From Sphingomonas swuensis (GTDB taxonomy: Bacteria; Pseudomonadota; Alphaproteobacteria; Sphingomonadales; Sphingomonadaceae), in the NCBI RefSeq assembly GCF_039538045.1, contig NZ_BAABBQ010000001.1, positions 1,572,001 to 1,636,000 of the forward strand: DNA of 64,000 nt. The letters are read 5' to 3'. The translations under genes were made by a program, and so were the position numbers. Shown here piece by piece: positions 8,653-17,093 of the stretch; the first letter of the stretch is position 1; each line of letters opens with the position of its first letter. Below the pieces are notes generated by a model. That model worked only from the letters and a program-made list of their open reading frames with translations, was not told where the DNA came from and ran no database searches.

Positions 8653-9858
8653 TCAGCGCTCCAGCCCGAGTGCCGCGACCAGGCCGTTCTCGAGCAGGTC
8701 GAGGTCGCGGGCCACCGCGCTCTTGCGCTTGATCTCGTCGATCAGCACGCCGCGCTCGACCGCCGCGGCCATCACTGCCGGCTCGCTGACGACGGTGTAG
8801 GAGGCAGGCCGCCCGAGCGCGGTCTCGGCATCGCTCAGTCGGACGGGCTTGAACAACGACTTTTCGAGCCGGTTGAGCACTACCTCGACCCGAACCTCGC
8901 CGAGGTCCTGGTCGCGGAGCAGGTCGAGCTGGCGGCGCGCCTGGTGGAGCCCGGAGACGCTGAGTTCGGTCACCAGCAGGACAATGTCGCTCCGCGCCAC
9001 CAGCGACAGAGACCAGTGGGTCCAGTTGGCGGGCAGGTCGACGAACACGGTACCGTAAGTGCGCTGGGCCTGCTCGACGACGGCGAGCAGCTGGTCGCTG
9101 GTAATCGCCTCGAGCGGGAGCACCTCCGCCGGAGAGGCGATGACCGCAAGCCCGCTCGCATGCGGGATGGCAACCGAGCGGATCATCTCGCCGTCGAGCC
9201 GGGTACCGGCCTCGAGAAGGTCGGTCAGGGTCAGCTTGGGCTGGAGGCCGAGCTGGAAGGCGACATCCCCGAATTGCACGTCGAGATCGATCAGGCACGC
9301 CTCACGCCCAAAATCGGCTTCGTTGCGAGCGAAGCGGCAGGCCAGCTGGGTGAGCATCGAGGTCGCGCCGCAGCCACCGCGCGCCCGGACCGCGCTGACC
9401 AGCCGCGACGAGCGCGCCAGCGCCTGCTGATCCTTTTCGACGATCTGCTGCGCGAGCGGTGCGATCGACGTCTCGAGGTCGTCGAGGGTCAGTGGCAGCG
9501 GGAGGACGTCGTGCGCGCCCATCTTGAGCAGTGCGCGGACCAGCGCCAGCGGCGGCTCGTAGGCGGCGGCGATGACCGGAATATCGCCTGCATTGGCGAC
9601 CAGACGCTCGAACCGCTTGATCGAGGCCGGCGTGTCGGCGTCGACCTGGATCACCGCGGCGCCGGCGGACGCCATGTCGGACGCGTCGATCCATTCGGTC
9701 ACGGGGACGATGCTGAGCGTCAGCGGAAGGCCGTTGACCCGCGTCCCGAGCAGCGCTCCCGCCTCTCCCTCGACCCCGCTGAGGTAGAGGTGGATTCCGG
9801 CCTCGCGACCCTGCAGCCGCCACACCCGCGCCGTGTCCTGCTGGTTCATTGCGTGCAC
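8653..9858 (-). CDS. cpaE: Tad pilus localisation ATPase-like protein CpaE/TadZ
   Basis: MinD/ParA-like protein that places the Tad machine at a pole, about 401 aa. An N-terminal receiver-like domain (to about residue 125) precedes the ParA fold: RARGGCGATSMLTQLA is a deviant Walker A lacking the usual GKT lysines, and CLIDLDVQFGDVAFQLG and VFVDLPANWTHWS follow. Such degeneracy is common in CpaE/TadZ. I chose GTG at 9858 because GAGG lies 8 bases upstream and overlaps the tadE stop; ATG at 9849 has poorer spacing. The start at 9894 would overlap tadE by 26 bases. Confidence 0.9.
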   Translation of the reverse strand: MHAMNQQDTARVWRLQGREAGIHLYLSGVEGEAGALLGTRVNGLPLTLSIVPVTEWIDASDMASAGAAVIQVDADTPASIKRFERLVANAGDIPVIAAAYEPPLALVRALLKMGAHDVLPLPLTLDDLETSIAPLAQQIVEKDQQALARSSRLVSAVRARGGCGATSMLTQLACRFARNEADFGREACLIDLDVQFGDVAFQLGLQPKLTLTDLLEAGTRLDGEMIRSVAIPHASGLAVIASPAEVLPLEAITSDQLLAVVEQAQRTYGTVFVDLPANWTHWSLSLVARSDIVLLVTELSVSGLHQARRQLDLLRDQDLGEVRVEVVLNRLEKSLFKPVRLSDAETALGRPASYTVVSEPAVMAAAVERGVLIDEIKRKSAVARDLDLLENGLVAALGLER

Positions 9859-9868
9859 GCTGGATACC

Positions 9869-10495
9869 TCAATTGGAAAAGCCCCCTGACACATCTTCCG
9901 CCACCACCGTGGTGGAGGTGACCGGCAGGCGGAAGTTGGCGAGCAGCAGGGCGGTGGTCGGCGAGAAGGTCACTCCCTCAAGGCTGACGGTAATCAGCGG
10001 CGACACTTCCATCACCTCGGTGTCGGCGCTTCCGGCGAAGCCGAAGCCAGAGCCGGAGTAGGTCACCCGGATGTTGTCGGCGGTAAGGTCGGGCTTGATC
10101 TCCTGCATGCGGGAAACGAGCTTGTTGAAGGCCGCGCTGTCGACACCCCCTCCGTCCTCTGCCAGCGGACAGGGCGGCCCTCCCGTGTCCTCCGGGCAGC
10201 TGCATTCTTCCTGGGTACAGGTCACCGGTGCCATTGCATCGGCAGGAATGAGCTCGCCGGGCTTGAGGTCGGTGCTCGCGAAATTGGCGGCGATCAGGCC
10301 GGACGAGACAGGGTCGGTGACCGCGGCCATGCGGGCGCCAATCTGGGTCGCCTTCTCGGCCTGGTTCAGGTCCCACATGAAGCGGCCGACGTCGACCACG
10401 CCGAACAGGAAGAAGAGCAGCACCGGCAGCACCAGCGCGAACTCGGCGGCGATCGCTGCGCGCTCGGCCCGGGCGAGGCGAAGGGCAAGCCGCAT
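9869..10495 (-). CDS. tadE: TadE-like minor pseudopilin
   Basis: The product is 208 aa. It begins with a basic segment and a TadE-type hydrophobic helix, RAAIAAEFALVLPVLLFFLFG, in which the AAEFALVLP stretch is the TadE signature and a prepilin-type site. The ectodomain has a cysteine cluster (CTQEECSC and GPPC near residues 100-120) that may form disulphides. The ATG at 10495 overlaps the stop of the preceding gene (ATGA). Pseudopilins of this class are thought to initiate or tip the Flp fibre. The longer ORF upstream to 10537 was not used. Confidence 0.88.
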   Translation of the reverse strand: MRLALRLARAERAAIAAEFALVLPVLLFFLFGVVDVGRFMWDLNQAEKATQIGARMAAVTDPVSSGLIAANFASTDLKPGELIPADAMAPVTCTQEECSCPEDTGGPPCPLAEDGGGVDSAAFNKLVSRMQEIKPDLTADNIRVTYSGSGFGFAGSADTEVMEVSPLITVSLEGVTFSPTTALLLANFRLPVTSTTVVAEDVSGGFSN

Positions 10496-11034
10496 CACAG
10501 CCCGGCCACCGCCACTTCGGATTCGGCGACCAGGCACATGCCGGTGGCATCGAAGCCGAGCAGGTTGAACAGCGGTTCGTAAGTCAAAGCGGCCGAGACC
10601 TTCACCACCGGAATGTCGCCATCGAGACCGGTGTAGATGCCGCGGTAATCGTCCTTGGCGACGCAGCGCATGGCGATGCTGACCGCCTGGGTGGCCGAAC
10701 CGCAGGGCGCGCGGTCGCTCGGAAAGCGCCGCGGACCGCTTCCATCGACTCGCCCGGTGGTCGTCACGTTGAGGATCTGCTCCTCGGGCGTGTAATCAGC
10801 ATCGGGATCGACCGCGAAGACCTCGTCCGCGCAGTCATAGTCGGCGCTCAGCGGGAGGCGCGAGGCAAAGCGCGCGCCGTCGCGCACCTGCTTGATGACG
10901 ACATGTTCCTGCCAGAAGTAGTTGCCGAGCTCCATGCTCCCGAACAGCAGGGCGATCAGGAATGGCAGCACCAGCGCCATCTCCGCCGCCGCCGCGCCGC
11001 GCGTGTCGCGCAGGATGGTGCTGGGGCCGCTCAT
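10495..11034 (-). CDS. tadF: TadE/TadF-like minor pseudopilin
   Basis: The product is 179 aa with the N-terminal signature RGAAAAEMALVLPFLIALLFG, the TadE-family helix with its conserved Glu. An ectodomain of about 140 residues with four cysteines follows. The gene overlaps tadG by 4 bases and the next gene by 3, in the middle of the Tad operon. Whether it is TadE or TadF by function cannot be told from sequence; the two pseudopilins are named by order only. Confidence 0.85.
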   Translation of the reverse strand: MSGPSTILRDTRGAAAAEMALVLPFLIALLFGSMELGNYFWQEHVVIKQVRDGARFASRLPLSADYDCADEVFAVDPDADYTPEEQILNVTTTGRVDGSGPRRFPSDRAPCGSATQAVSIAMRCVAKDDYRGIYTGLDGDIPVVKVSAALTYEPLFNLLGFDATGMCLVAESEVAVAGL

Positions 11035-12689
11035 CGGATCAGATACGGCTTGCTGCGGGAATAATATTGGAAGCCGCTGCCGCTCTCCGACGTGGTCGCG
11101 GGGCCGATCACCTCACCATAGATTTCCTTCTCGTCCGTAGTTGGCGACGACGACGGGCCGCGCTGCAGCGAAGGCTCGGTTAGAAAGACATCAAACACCC
11201 GGAGGATCGTATAATCCTCGTAGGCTGCGCCTTTGCCCTTCAGCTTGGAACAGTCTGCCGCGACGATCGGAAGGATTCGGCGGTCCTTCTGCTCGGGATA
11301 AGCGGTAGAACCGTATTTGACCGACGGGTAGGCGCACTGCGTCTTGACCGTCCAGCTGTAGGTCGTCTTCTTGCCCTTAGGCGGGTCGGGCGGGCCGACG
11401 AGATTGACCGACCGCTTCGTCGCCATTCGCGCGCCAGGGTTGGCAAGCTCCCACTGGTAGATGTCGTAGCGGGTAAGCGTCGCCGCGGTGGATCCGTTGT
11501 CGAGCGCCGCAGCGATCTCGGCGGCGGTCACGCCGGGATGATTCTCCGCAAGATAGCTGGCGCGATCCCACGCCTTGTCACCGAAATTGCCGCCGGCACA
11601 ATTATCCGAGTAATGGCACGTGTCGCGCGCGAAGCCCGTGGCTTGTGAGGGCGCCTCCTGGAAGGCGTAACCGTCCGTCTTCGGGTCGCTCGGGCAAGAT
11701 GGCGCCGACGAGGTGGCCGAGGCAATCTCCTCCGCAGTCGGCGTCGCTGTCGCCGTCTCGAACTTTGTCGTCTTCTTGGCACTGATGTCGATGATCATGT
11801 CCTTGCGCGCATTTGGCGCGGGACAACCCTCGCCGGTCGCCACCTTGCACGCCGACGCATCCTTCGTGCTCGGACTGCCGGCATAAACGTCGAGCCGCGT
11901 ATTGACCGCGTCGGTGACGTTCTTGTTGCCCGGCTCGGTTTCGTTGTCGTCTGTTGCCTGGCAGCCGTTGAGCCCGAAGCCGAGCAAAGCGTTGACCACG
12001 CCGGTATTACCGCTGCCAAAATCCAAGAGCCCGTAATTGCCTGGGGCCCAGCTGTCTCCGCTGAAGACCTTCATCCGCAGCCCGCGCCCGCGATCGTCGT
12101 CGGTTGGGAAATCGCTGTCGGTGCACACCAGCAAGGGGGCGACGTTGCAGATCGAGGCTTCCACCCCCGCGACCGCTTGGGCCGCCGACGACCCTGAGAA
12201 AGCCGCCACGATCGGGGTGAAGACGTAATTGGCGGTGCGCAGCGAGGTGGTGACAACGACGAAGCGCGCGTCAGAATCCCCTTCGGCCTCGGTGCAGGCA
12301 TCGTCGAGCGCTCCCTCGCTGTCGTCGAAATCCGAGCAGAAGGTCAGGGTGACGGAGATGTCGGCACCGTCATCGTCATCGTCGTTGGCGAAACGGGTGA
12401 AGTTGCGCGCCAGCCGATTTTCCATCGTGGGGTCGGTGACCGCATTGGTGGCCCGGGCCCGAGCGCCAAGTTCGCCCGTGTCCTCGTCCTCGGCGACCCG
12501 GTCGAGCTGGGTGGCGGCGGCGAGCGCGGCCTGGTCGGCGGCATTCTGGAGCTCGGTATCCATGGCGGCGAGCCGGGCATAATCGAAGGCGATCCCGCCG
12601 ACGGCGATGAGTCCGGTCAGCGACAGGGCGACGATCGGCGCCACCGCCGCCCGCTCCGACCTTCCTAGTCTCCTGAATAGCCCGAGCAC
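11031..12689 (-). CDS. tadG: TadG-like pilus assembly protein with large ectodomain
   Basis: The product is 552 aa. The N-terminal Flp/TadG-type helix is RAAVAPIVALSLTGLIAVGGIAFDYARL, followed by NAADQAALAAATQLD. This is the classic TadG/von Willebrand-associated putative pilus region, in which the helix anchors the protein in the membrane. The rest is a secreted domain rich in Asp/Thr/Ser with many cysteines (about 14), including a CHYSDNCAGGNFGDKAWDRA stretch near residue 360. No clear vWA MIDAS motif is visible. TadG proteins may tether the pilus to the outer membrane. Its ectodomain is likely fast-evolving. Confidence 0.86.
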   Translation of the reverse strand: MLGLFRRLGRSERAAVAPIVALSLTGLIAVGGIAFDYARLAAMDTELQNAADQAALAAATQLDRVAEDEDTGELGARARATNAVTDPTMENRLARNFTRFANDDDDDGADISVTLTFCSDFDDSEGALDDACTEAEGDSDARFVVVTTSLRTANYVFTPIVAAFSGSSAAQAVAGVEASICNVAPLLVCTDSDFPTDDDRGRGLRMKVFSGDSWAPGNYGLLDFGSGNTGVVNALLGFGLNGCQATDDNETEPGNKNVTDAVNTRLDVYAGSPSTKDASACKVATGEGCPAPNARKDMIIDISAKKTTKFETATATPTAEEIASATSSAPSCPSDPKTDGYAFQEAPSQATGFARDTCHYSDNCAGGNFGDKAWDRASYLAENHPGVTAAEIAAALDNGSTAATLTRYDIYQWELANPGARMATKRSVNLVGPPDPPKGKKTTYSWTVKTQCAYPSVKYGSTAYPEQKDRRILPIVAADCSKLKGKGAAYEDYTILRVFDVFLTEPSLQRGPSSSPTTDEKEIYGEVIGPATTSESGSGFQYYSRSKPYLIR

Positions 12690-12700
12690 GTCATTGGTCC

Positions 12701-13003
12701 CTATTGTGGTCCCGAGCCGCCGCCGCCGCTTCCCTGCGTGCTCCGGACCTGCTCGATCGCCTTGACCTGATCGGTGCGGTAGCGGCGCGCGGCCGCGGCG
12801 GCCTTGTCGCCCGCGCTTCCCGGCTTGGTGTCGGTCGCGGCGTAGGAGGGCGCGGGGTCGACGGTCTGGACCGCCTTGTTCCAGGCCACCGCCTCGCCGA
12901 ACTGCGGGTCGACCGAGCCGGTGCGGCGGTCCGTCGTCTGGGCGCAGCCGGCGAGCGCGAGTGCGCCTGCTGCGGCAGCGATGATGCGGCGGCTAGAGCA
13001 CAT
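12701..13003 (-). CDS. Small lipoprotein in the CpaD position of the Tad operon
   Basis: The product is 100 aa from ATG 13003 (MCSSRRIIAAAAGALALAGC), with AGGGG nine bases upstream; a second ATG six bases earlier is too close to that site. The lipobox LAGC is clear, and cleavage leaves about 80 residues of Ala/Lys/Gln-rich, probably disordered sequence ending in GSGGGGSGPQ. CpaD, a longer lipoprotein, normally sits between the secretin and the pseudopilins. This reduced protein holds that place but shows no recognisable CpaD domain. It overlaps the cpaC stop by about 11 bases. Confidence 0.75.
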   Translation of the reverse strand: MCSSRRIIAAAAGALALAGCAQTTDRRTGSVDPQFGEAVAWNKAVQTVDPAPSYAATDTKPGSAGDKAAAAARRYRTDQVKAIEQVRSTQGSGGGGSGPQ

Positions 13004-14504
13004 GACCATAATCCCCTGCGAGGCCGACAGGACCCTTCGGTGCCTTGTTGAGCGCGGTCCCGGCTCCACCGCCTCCGCTTGGCGGAGGTGACGGATTCTT
13101 GACCCCGACCGTCGGCGCTGCGCCGACCCCGGTGTCGGTCCTCCCGAGCAGGAAGAGATCGGCGTCGGCCGGCGGCTGGACACGGTCGGTCGGCGCCTTG
13201 AGCCGGTCGGCGAGCACCGGCGCGACGAGCCGCGGAGTGACGATGATCACCAGCTCGGTCTCTTCCTTCTGGAAGCCCGACGAGCGGAACAGGGTGCCGA
13301 TGATCGGCAGCGAGCCGAGCACCGGGACCTGCCGGATCGTATCCTGGAAATCCCGGCGGAGGAGCCCGGCCATGGCGAAGCTCTCGCCGTCGCGAAGCTC
13401 GACCACGGTCTTCGCCCGGCGGGTCTGGAGGCCGGGCACGCGTAGCCCGTTGATGACCACCGACGCACTCGGGTCGATCGAGCTCACCTCGGGCGCGACG
13501 ACGAGGTTGATCACTCCGTCGGCAAGCACCGTCGGAGTGAAGGCGAGGCTGACGCCAAACGGCTTGAACTCGACCGTGATCGCCTGCGAGGTGCCGGTGG
13601 AGGTGCCTCCGCCATTTCCTTGGACGGTCGGGATCGGGAATTCGCCGCCTGCGAGGAAGTTAGCGGTCTGTCCCGACAGCGCGATCAGCGTCGGCTCGGC
13701 GAGCGTGGTGATCGCGCCCTTGCGCTCCAGCGCGTCGAGCGTGAGGTTGAAGTTGGTCCCGAAGGCCCGGAAGGTGCGCGAGATGATCCCGAAGCTGTCG
13801 CTGATCGCGCCGAGCGTCGGCGGCCCCGATCCGACAAGCCCGGCACCGCCGCCGATCGCGCCCTGGAACTTGCCCGCGTCGGAGCCGACGAAGGTGCTGA
13901 CCCCGATCTGCTGCAGCGCGCTCCGCTTAACCTCGGAGAAGCGGACCTCGAGCATCACCTGCTGGGTGGCGCCCACCGACAGAAGATTGACGACCTTGCC
14001 CGGGGCATAGGTCTCGGCGAGTTGCATGGCGCGCTCGGCCGCAGGTCCGCTCGGGACCACGCCTTCGAGCACGATCGACTCGTTCGACATGCGTGCGCCG
14101 ACCTGGCTTGCCGGGAGCAGCTCGGCCAGCTGTCGTCGAAGCCCGATCACGTCGGGCCCCACCGCCACGTCCATCACCGCAATGAGCGTGCTGTTGCGAT
14201 CGTAGAGCGTCAGGCTGGTGGTGCCGGGCTTCTTGCCGAGCACGTAGAGCGAGCGATCGGTCAACGGCAGCACGTCGGCGATCTCGGGATTGCCGACAAG
14301 CGCCTTGGCGAAGGCCCGGTCCGAGCGCAGCACCTGGCTTTTATTGACCGGCACGGTCAGCTCTCCGGCATGGACGCCCTGCATCTGACTGATCGAGGCG
14401 ACCTGCGCTGCGGCCGGCATTGCGCCAAGCGACATCAGGGCGACGCCGCCGAGCGCGGCAAGCATGTTCCGATTAGCGACCACCCCCAAAGCCCCCCACT
14501 TCAT
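12993..14504 (-). CDS. cpaC: Tad pilus outer-membrane secretin CpaC/RcpA
   Basis: Multimeric secretin that forms the outer-membrane channel, 503 aa from ATG 14504. Alternatives are GTG 14483 (after GGGGGG) and ATG 14465. The signal sequence ends near MPAAAQ. A CpaC N-terminal domain (about 30-170; SQVLRSDRAFAKALVGNPEIADVLPL) is followed by a BON-like segment. The secretin core runs about 230-440 with LSGQTANFLAGGEFPIP and VPVLGSLPIIGTLFRS, the family signature. The C-terminus is Gly/Pro-rich. It overlaps cpaB by 32 bases if the first ATG is used. Confidence 0.94.
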   Translation of the reverse strand: MKWGALGVVANRNMLAALGGVALMSLGAMPAAAQVASISQMQGVHAGELTVPVNKSQVLRSDRAFAKALVGNPEIADVLPLTDRSLYVLGKKPGTTSLTLYDRNSTLIAVMDVAVGPDVIGLRRQLAELLPASQVGARMSNESIVLEGVVPSGPAAERAMQLAETYAPGKVVNLLSVGATQQVMLEVRFSEVKRSALQQIGVSTFVGSDAGKFQGAIGGGAGLVGSGPPTLGAISDSFGIISRTFRAFGTNFNLTLDALERKGAITTLAEPTLIALSGQTANFLAGGEFPIPTVQGNGGGTSTGTSQAITVEFKPFGVSLAFTPTVLADGVINLVVAPEVSSIDPSASVVINGLRVPGLQTRRAKTVVELRDGESFAMAGLLRRDFQDTIRQVPVLGSLPIIGTLFRSSGFQKEETELVIIVTPRLVAPVLADRLKAPTDRVQPPADADLFLLGRTDTGVGAAPTVGVKNPSPPPSGGGGAGTALNKAPKGPVGLAGDYGHVL

Positions 14505-15423
14505 AACTGGTCGGCGCGGTCCCCCTGACCACTTCGACGCTGTTGCGTATCGGTGCCGCGGCCGGGGTCGGTCGCGGTGTGCGCGGCGCCTCGCGGCGGA
14601 CCTGCGGACGCGGCGCGGCAAGGCGCGTGTAGGGCACGCGGGCCGGCTGCTGCGCGTTCATGGCGGTCGAAGCCAGCTGCGGCCGGTAGATGCCCCCTAC
14701 CCCGTAGCGGAGGTCGGCCAGGCTGACCGTCTGCGCCGGCGGCAGATCGTCCTCCTCGCCCGGCTTGCGCAGCACCAGGCTGAGGTCTCCGACCTGCTGG
14801 CCGAGCGCGAGCTTCTGGGCTTCGAGCGGAGTCACTTCGAGCGTCGCGGTCTTGGCGACGGCGGGCTTGCCCGCATCGCTCTTGGCGCGCTGGCCCATGG
14901 CGATCACCCGCGTGCCCTGGAGAAGGACGTCGGTGACCTGCTGCGAATTGCTATTAGCGCCGACCACCTGGCGGGTAATCAGCACGTCGACCGTATCGCT
15001 CGGCTGGATGAAGCCGGCAACGCCCGACACGTCGTTGATCCGGACCGACACCGCCCGGTGCCCGGCGGGCAGCAGCGCGGCAATCGAGGCGCCGGCGCCC
15101 GGACCGGTAATCTTGCTTGCGAGGATGACCTCGTTGAGCGCAATCGGGGTCAGCGCGACGCGCTTCTTGTCGGGCGCGAGCAACTCCGCGGCGCTGGTGA
15201 AGCTGCCGTCGGGAAGCGCGTCCTTGGGATAGTTGATGAAACGGACGTGCTCGGGCTTGAGCGGCGTTCCGAAGTCGAGCGGCGCGGCTGCCACGGCGAC
15301 CCGGACCATGTCCTGCGGAACCGCGCTGGCGCGTCCGGCGGACAGGTAGGTGTTGGCCAGGAAGACGGCGATCAAGCCGAAAAAGACGGCGATGCCGACG
15401 GCGAACAACGACTGGCGCTTCAT
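14473..15423 (-). CDS. cpaB: Tad pilus periplasmic assembly protein CpaB/RcpC
   Basis: The product is 316 aa. An N-terminal TM anchor (SLFAVGIAVFFGLIAVFLA) is followed by an SAF/CpaB domain (about residues 45-110; APLDFGTPLKPEHVRFINYP) and the RcpC-type domain SVRINDVSGVAGFIQPSDTVDVLI. The last ~60 residues are Pro/Arg-rich and probably flexible. The start is ATG at 15423 with GGGGG about 11 bases before it. RcpC may help the secretin or modulate the pore. It is the first gene after the pilin, with a 145-base gap. Confidence 0.93.
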   Translation of the reverse strand: MKRQSLFAVGIAVFFGLIAVFLANTYLSAGRASAVPQDMVRVAVAAAPLDFGTPLKPEHVRFINYPKDALPDGSFTSAAELLAPDKKRVALTPIALNEVILASKITGPGAGASIAALLPAGHRAVSVRINDVSGVAGFIQPSDTVDVLITRQVVGANSNSQQVTDVLLQGTRVIAMGQRAKSDAGKPAVAKTATLEVTPLEAQKLALGQQVGDLSLVLRKPGEEDDLPPAQTVSLADLRYGVGGIYRPQLASTAMNAQQPARVPYTRLAAPRPQVRREAPRTPRPTPAAAPIRNSVEVVRGTAPTSYEVGGFGGGR

Positions 15424-15568
15424 GGTCGAGCAGCCCCCTATCCGCGATGATGAACTCACGATCACGCACGGTCCGGCAACTTGCGCTCAGGCAGTCCCCA
15501 GCCGGACCTGGAACAAGAAGTTGAGTGGGTCGCCGCTCCAGAGGAAGCGGCGACCCACCGATCAACTG

Positions 15569-15781
15569 TTACGGAGCGGGCGCCGCTTCCGCCGTGCAGA
15601 TGGTGGTGCCACCATCGGGATCTTCGCAGATCTTGTCGCCAGCGCCGAACAGCGCGCGCGAGATGTCGCCGCCGAGCGCGACGGCACCGGCCGCGATCAG
15701 CGACCCGACGATGGCGAGAATGAGCGCATATTCGGCCGCCGAAGCGCCGGACTCGTCACGAATCATCTTGAAAAAGGTCAT
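15569..15781 (-). CDS. flp: Flp-type major pilin
   Basis: The product is 70 aa, typical of Flp/Fap pilins. The leader is MTFFKMIRDESG, followed by the processing motif G|ASAAEY with Glu at +5 and Tyr at +6, exactly as Flp prepilins require. The helix ALILAIVGSLIAAGAVALGG follows. The tail has two cysteines (KICEDPDGGTTIC) and an Ala/Pro-rich end. ATG at 15781 starts the Tad operon; the long 5' extension of the ORF was rejected. Cleavage needs a prepilin peptidase (CpaA/TadV), which is not found near this locus. Confidence 0.95.
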   Translation of the reverse strand: MTFFKMIRDESGASAAEYALILAIVGSLIAAGAVALGGDISRALFGAGDKICEDPDGGTTICTAEAAPAP

Positions 15782-16183
15782 GGATAATCCCCTTCCGTCC
15801 TGATGGGCCCCCGCTGGGCTGCCCCGAGCTAAGCCGCTTGGCTGGAAGAGGTTGTCCCCCTCATCAATCTGGACGGTGCGTGTTGGATGCCGATGGCTTC
15901 CGCTGCCGCACCGATCGATTACCCAGGTCAATCGGCTGGGTTAAGAGAATGCTAACATTTCAATGAAGTCAACCAGCCTTGCTAACCTGCATCAGTATCT
16001 TGGACTTGGTTCCGTAGGGACTAAGTCGTTGCGACGTGCCGATATTTAAATCAGGTTAATCCGTTCGATCTAGACCGGTCGGGATAGCGAAGGTGTCTCA
16101 AAGCTGGGCAAATGTGTCGCGACGAACGCACAAAGGTGCGGTTTCGCTACTGTTCCGAAACGATTTTCGAATCGGCCAGGCGG
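15782..16183. other. Intergenic region upstream of the flp pilin
   Basis: About 400 bases without a gene; the stretch 15930-16060 is locally AT-richer than its surroundings. It must hold the pilin/Tad promoter and the end of the upstream membrane-protein gene. A CtrA-like site lies at 15940-15955. No ORF with a plausible start, and no clear -24/-12 element, was found. Confidence 0.4.
15940..15955 (-). promoter_or_regulatory. Candidate CtrA site upstream of flp
   Basis: Read on the minus strand, the site is TTAG-N7-TTAAC, one mismatch from the CtrA consensus TTAA-N7-TTAAC. It lies about 160-175 bases upstream of the flp start, in the same orientation. CtrA activates pilA in Caulobacter, so control of Tad pilin by CtrA is plausible here, but one near-match can occur by chance. 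Confidence 0.4.
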
Positions 16184-16966
16184 TCAGGACGGCTCGCGCA
16201 AACGGTAGGTGACGTTCACTCGGGTCGAGAGCAGCAGATAGGGTAGCCAGATGGCGACGCTGATCAGCACCTTCTTGATGTTGGCGTCGAGCAGTCCGGA
16301 CAGTGAGACGGCGATATTCGCCGGCAACCCCGCGTCCGACGCGGCTCGACCGATCAGCAGCTGCGAGAGGATGTCGAGCAGCCAAACCAGCAGCAGAAAG
16401 CGCGGAAAGAGCGCGACCTTGCGAAGCGCCATGACGAAGGCGACCACGTAGAGACTGGTCAGCACGACCGTGTCGAGCGTCATCGCGAGGTGCAATGTCG
16501 ACAACCATGCCGGGACATGGTGCGGAATGGCCGGCATGGTGACCAGATATTCGGCCGTTCGCACCGGCACGTTCATCAGCATGCCGATGAGCAGCGAGAC
16601 CATGATCCCGCTGGTGCCATAGAGTGGATGCCGCGCCGCCGCCTCTCGCGACAGCGCTGTCCAGCGTCCGATCCGGGCGAGCCGCCATTGCGGCTGAGGC
16701 AGGTCCTCGCCGTTGTCGAACCAACGGAGCGCCAGCCCGAATGTCGCGACCGGTGCCAGGGTCAGGAGAAGATAGGGTGCAAGGCGAACGTCGCTGCTCG
16801 GAAGCGGGCTGACCCAGACCCTGGCCGCGCTCGCCAGCACGGCGATCACCAGCCAGACGACCACCAACGTCGGAAGTCCGCCTTCCAGACGCAGCAGCAG
16901 GGTCTTGGAGCGGGCATGGAGACGGCGGCTGGCCGTGTCGAACAATGGGGCGACGAACGAGAGCAA
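16184..16966 (-). CDS. Multi-pass membrane protein with DUF2569-like C-terminus
   Basis: The product is 260 aa with about six TM segments, including TLVVVWLVIAVLASAARVWV, LLLTLAPVATFGLAL, GIMVSLLIGMLM, TLDTVVLTSLYVVAFVMAL and VLISVAIWLPYLLL. The C-terminal IWLPYLLLSTRVNVTY closely resembles the end motif of DUF2569 (YdgK-like) proteins. The start is TTG at 16966, chosen because AAAGGA sits 8 bases upstream. It shares strand with the PP2C gene 127 bases upstream, so it may belong to the signalling module, but nothing in the sequence gives a function. Confidence 0.65.
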   Translation of the reverse strand: MLSFVAPLFDTASRRLHARSKTLLLRLEGGLPTLVVVWLVIAVLASAARVWVSPLPSSDVRLAPYLLLTLAPVATFGLALRWFDNGEDLPQPQWRLARIGRWTALSREAAARHPLYGTSGIMVSLLIGMLMNVPVRTAEYLVTMPAIPHHVPAWLSTLHLAMTLDTVVLTSLYVVAFVMALRKVALFPRFLLLVWLLDILSQLLIGRAASDAGLPANIAVSLSGLLDANIKKVLISVAIWLPYLLLSTRVNVTYRLREPS

Positions 16967-17093
16967 CGCGAGAGTCCTTTCGGCCGATCCCGCTCTTTCT
17001 CGACCCTTGCCCTTTCGACTTGGTTAATGCCTTATTCGGTCTCGATGTTCCCTCCGCTTGCACCCCGCCTTGCAGAGCAGGACGGCAAGGCCA

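Noticed and set aside
9869..9894. cpaE start at 9894
   Set aside because: It would overlap tadE by 26 bases; GTG 9858 has GAGG with 8-base spacing.
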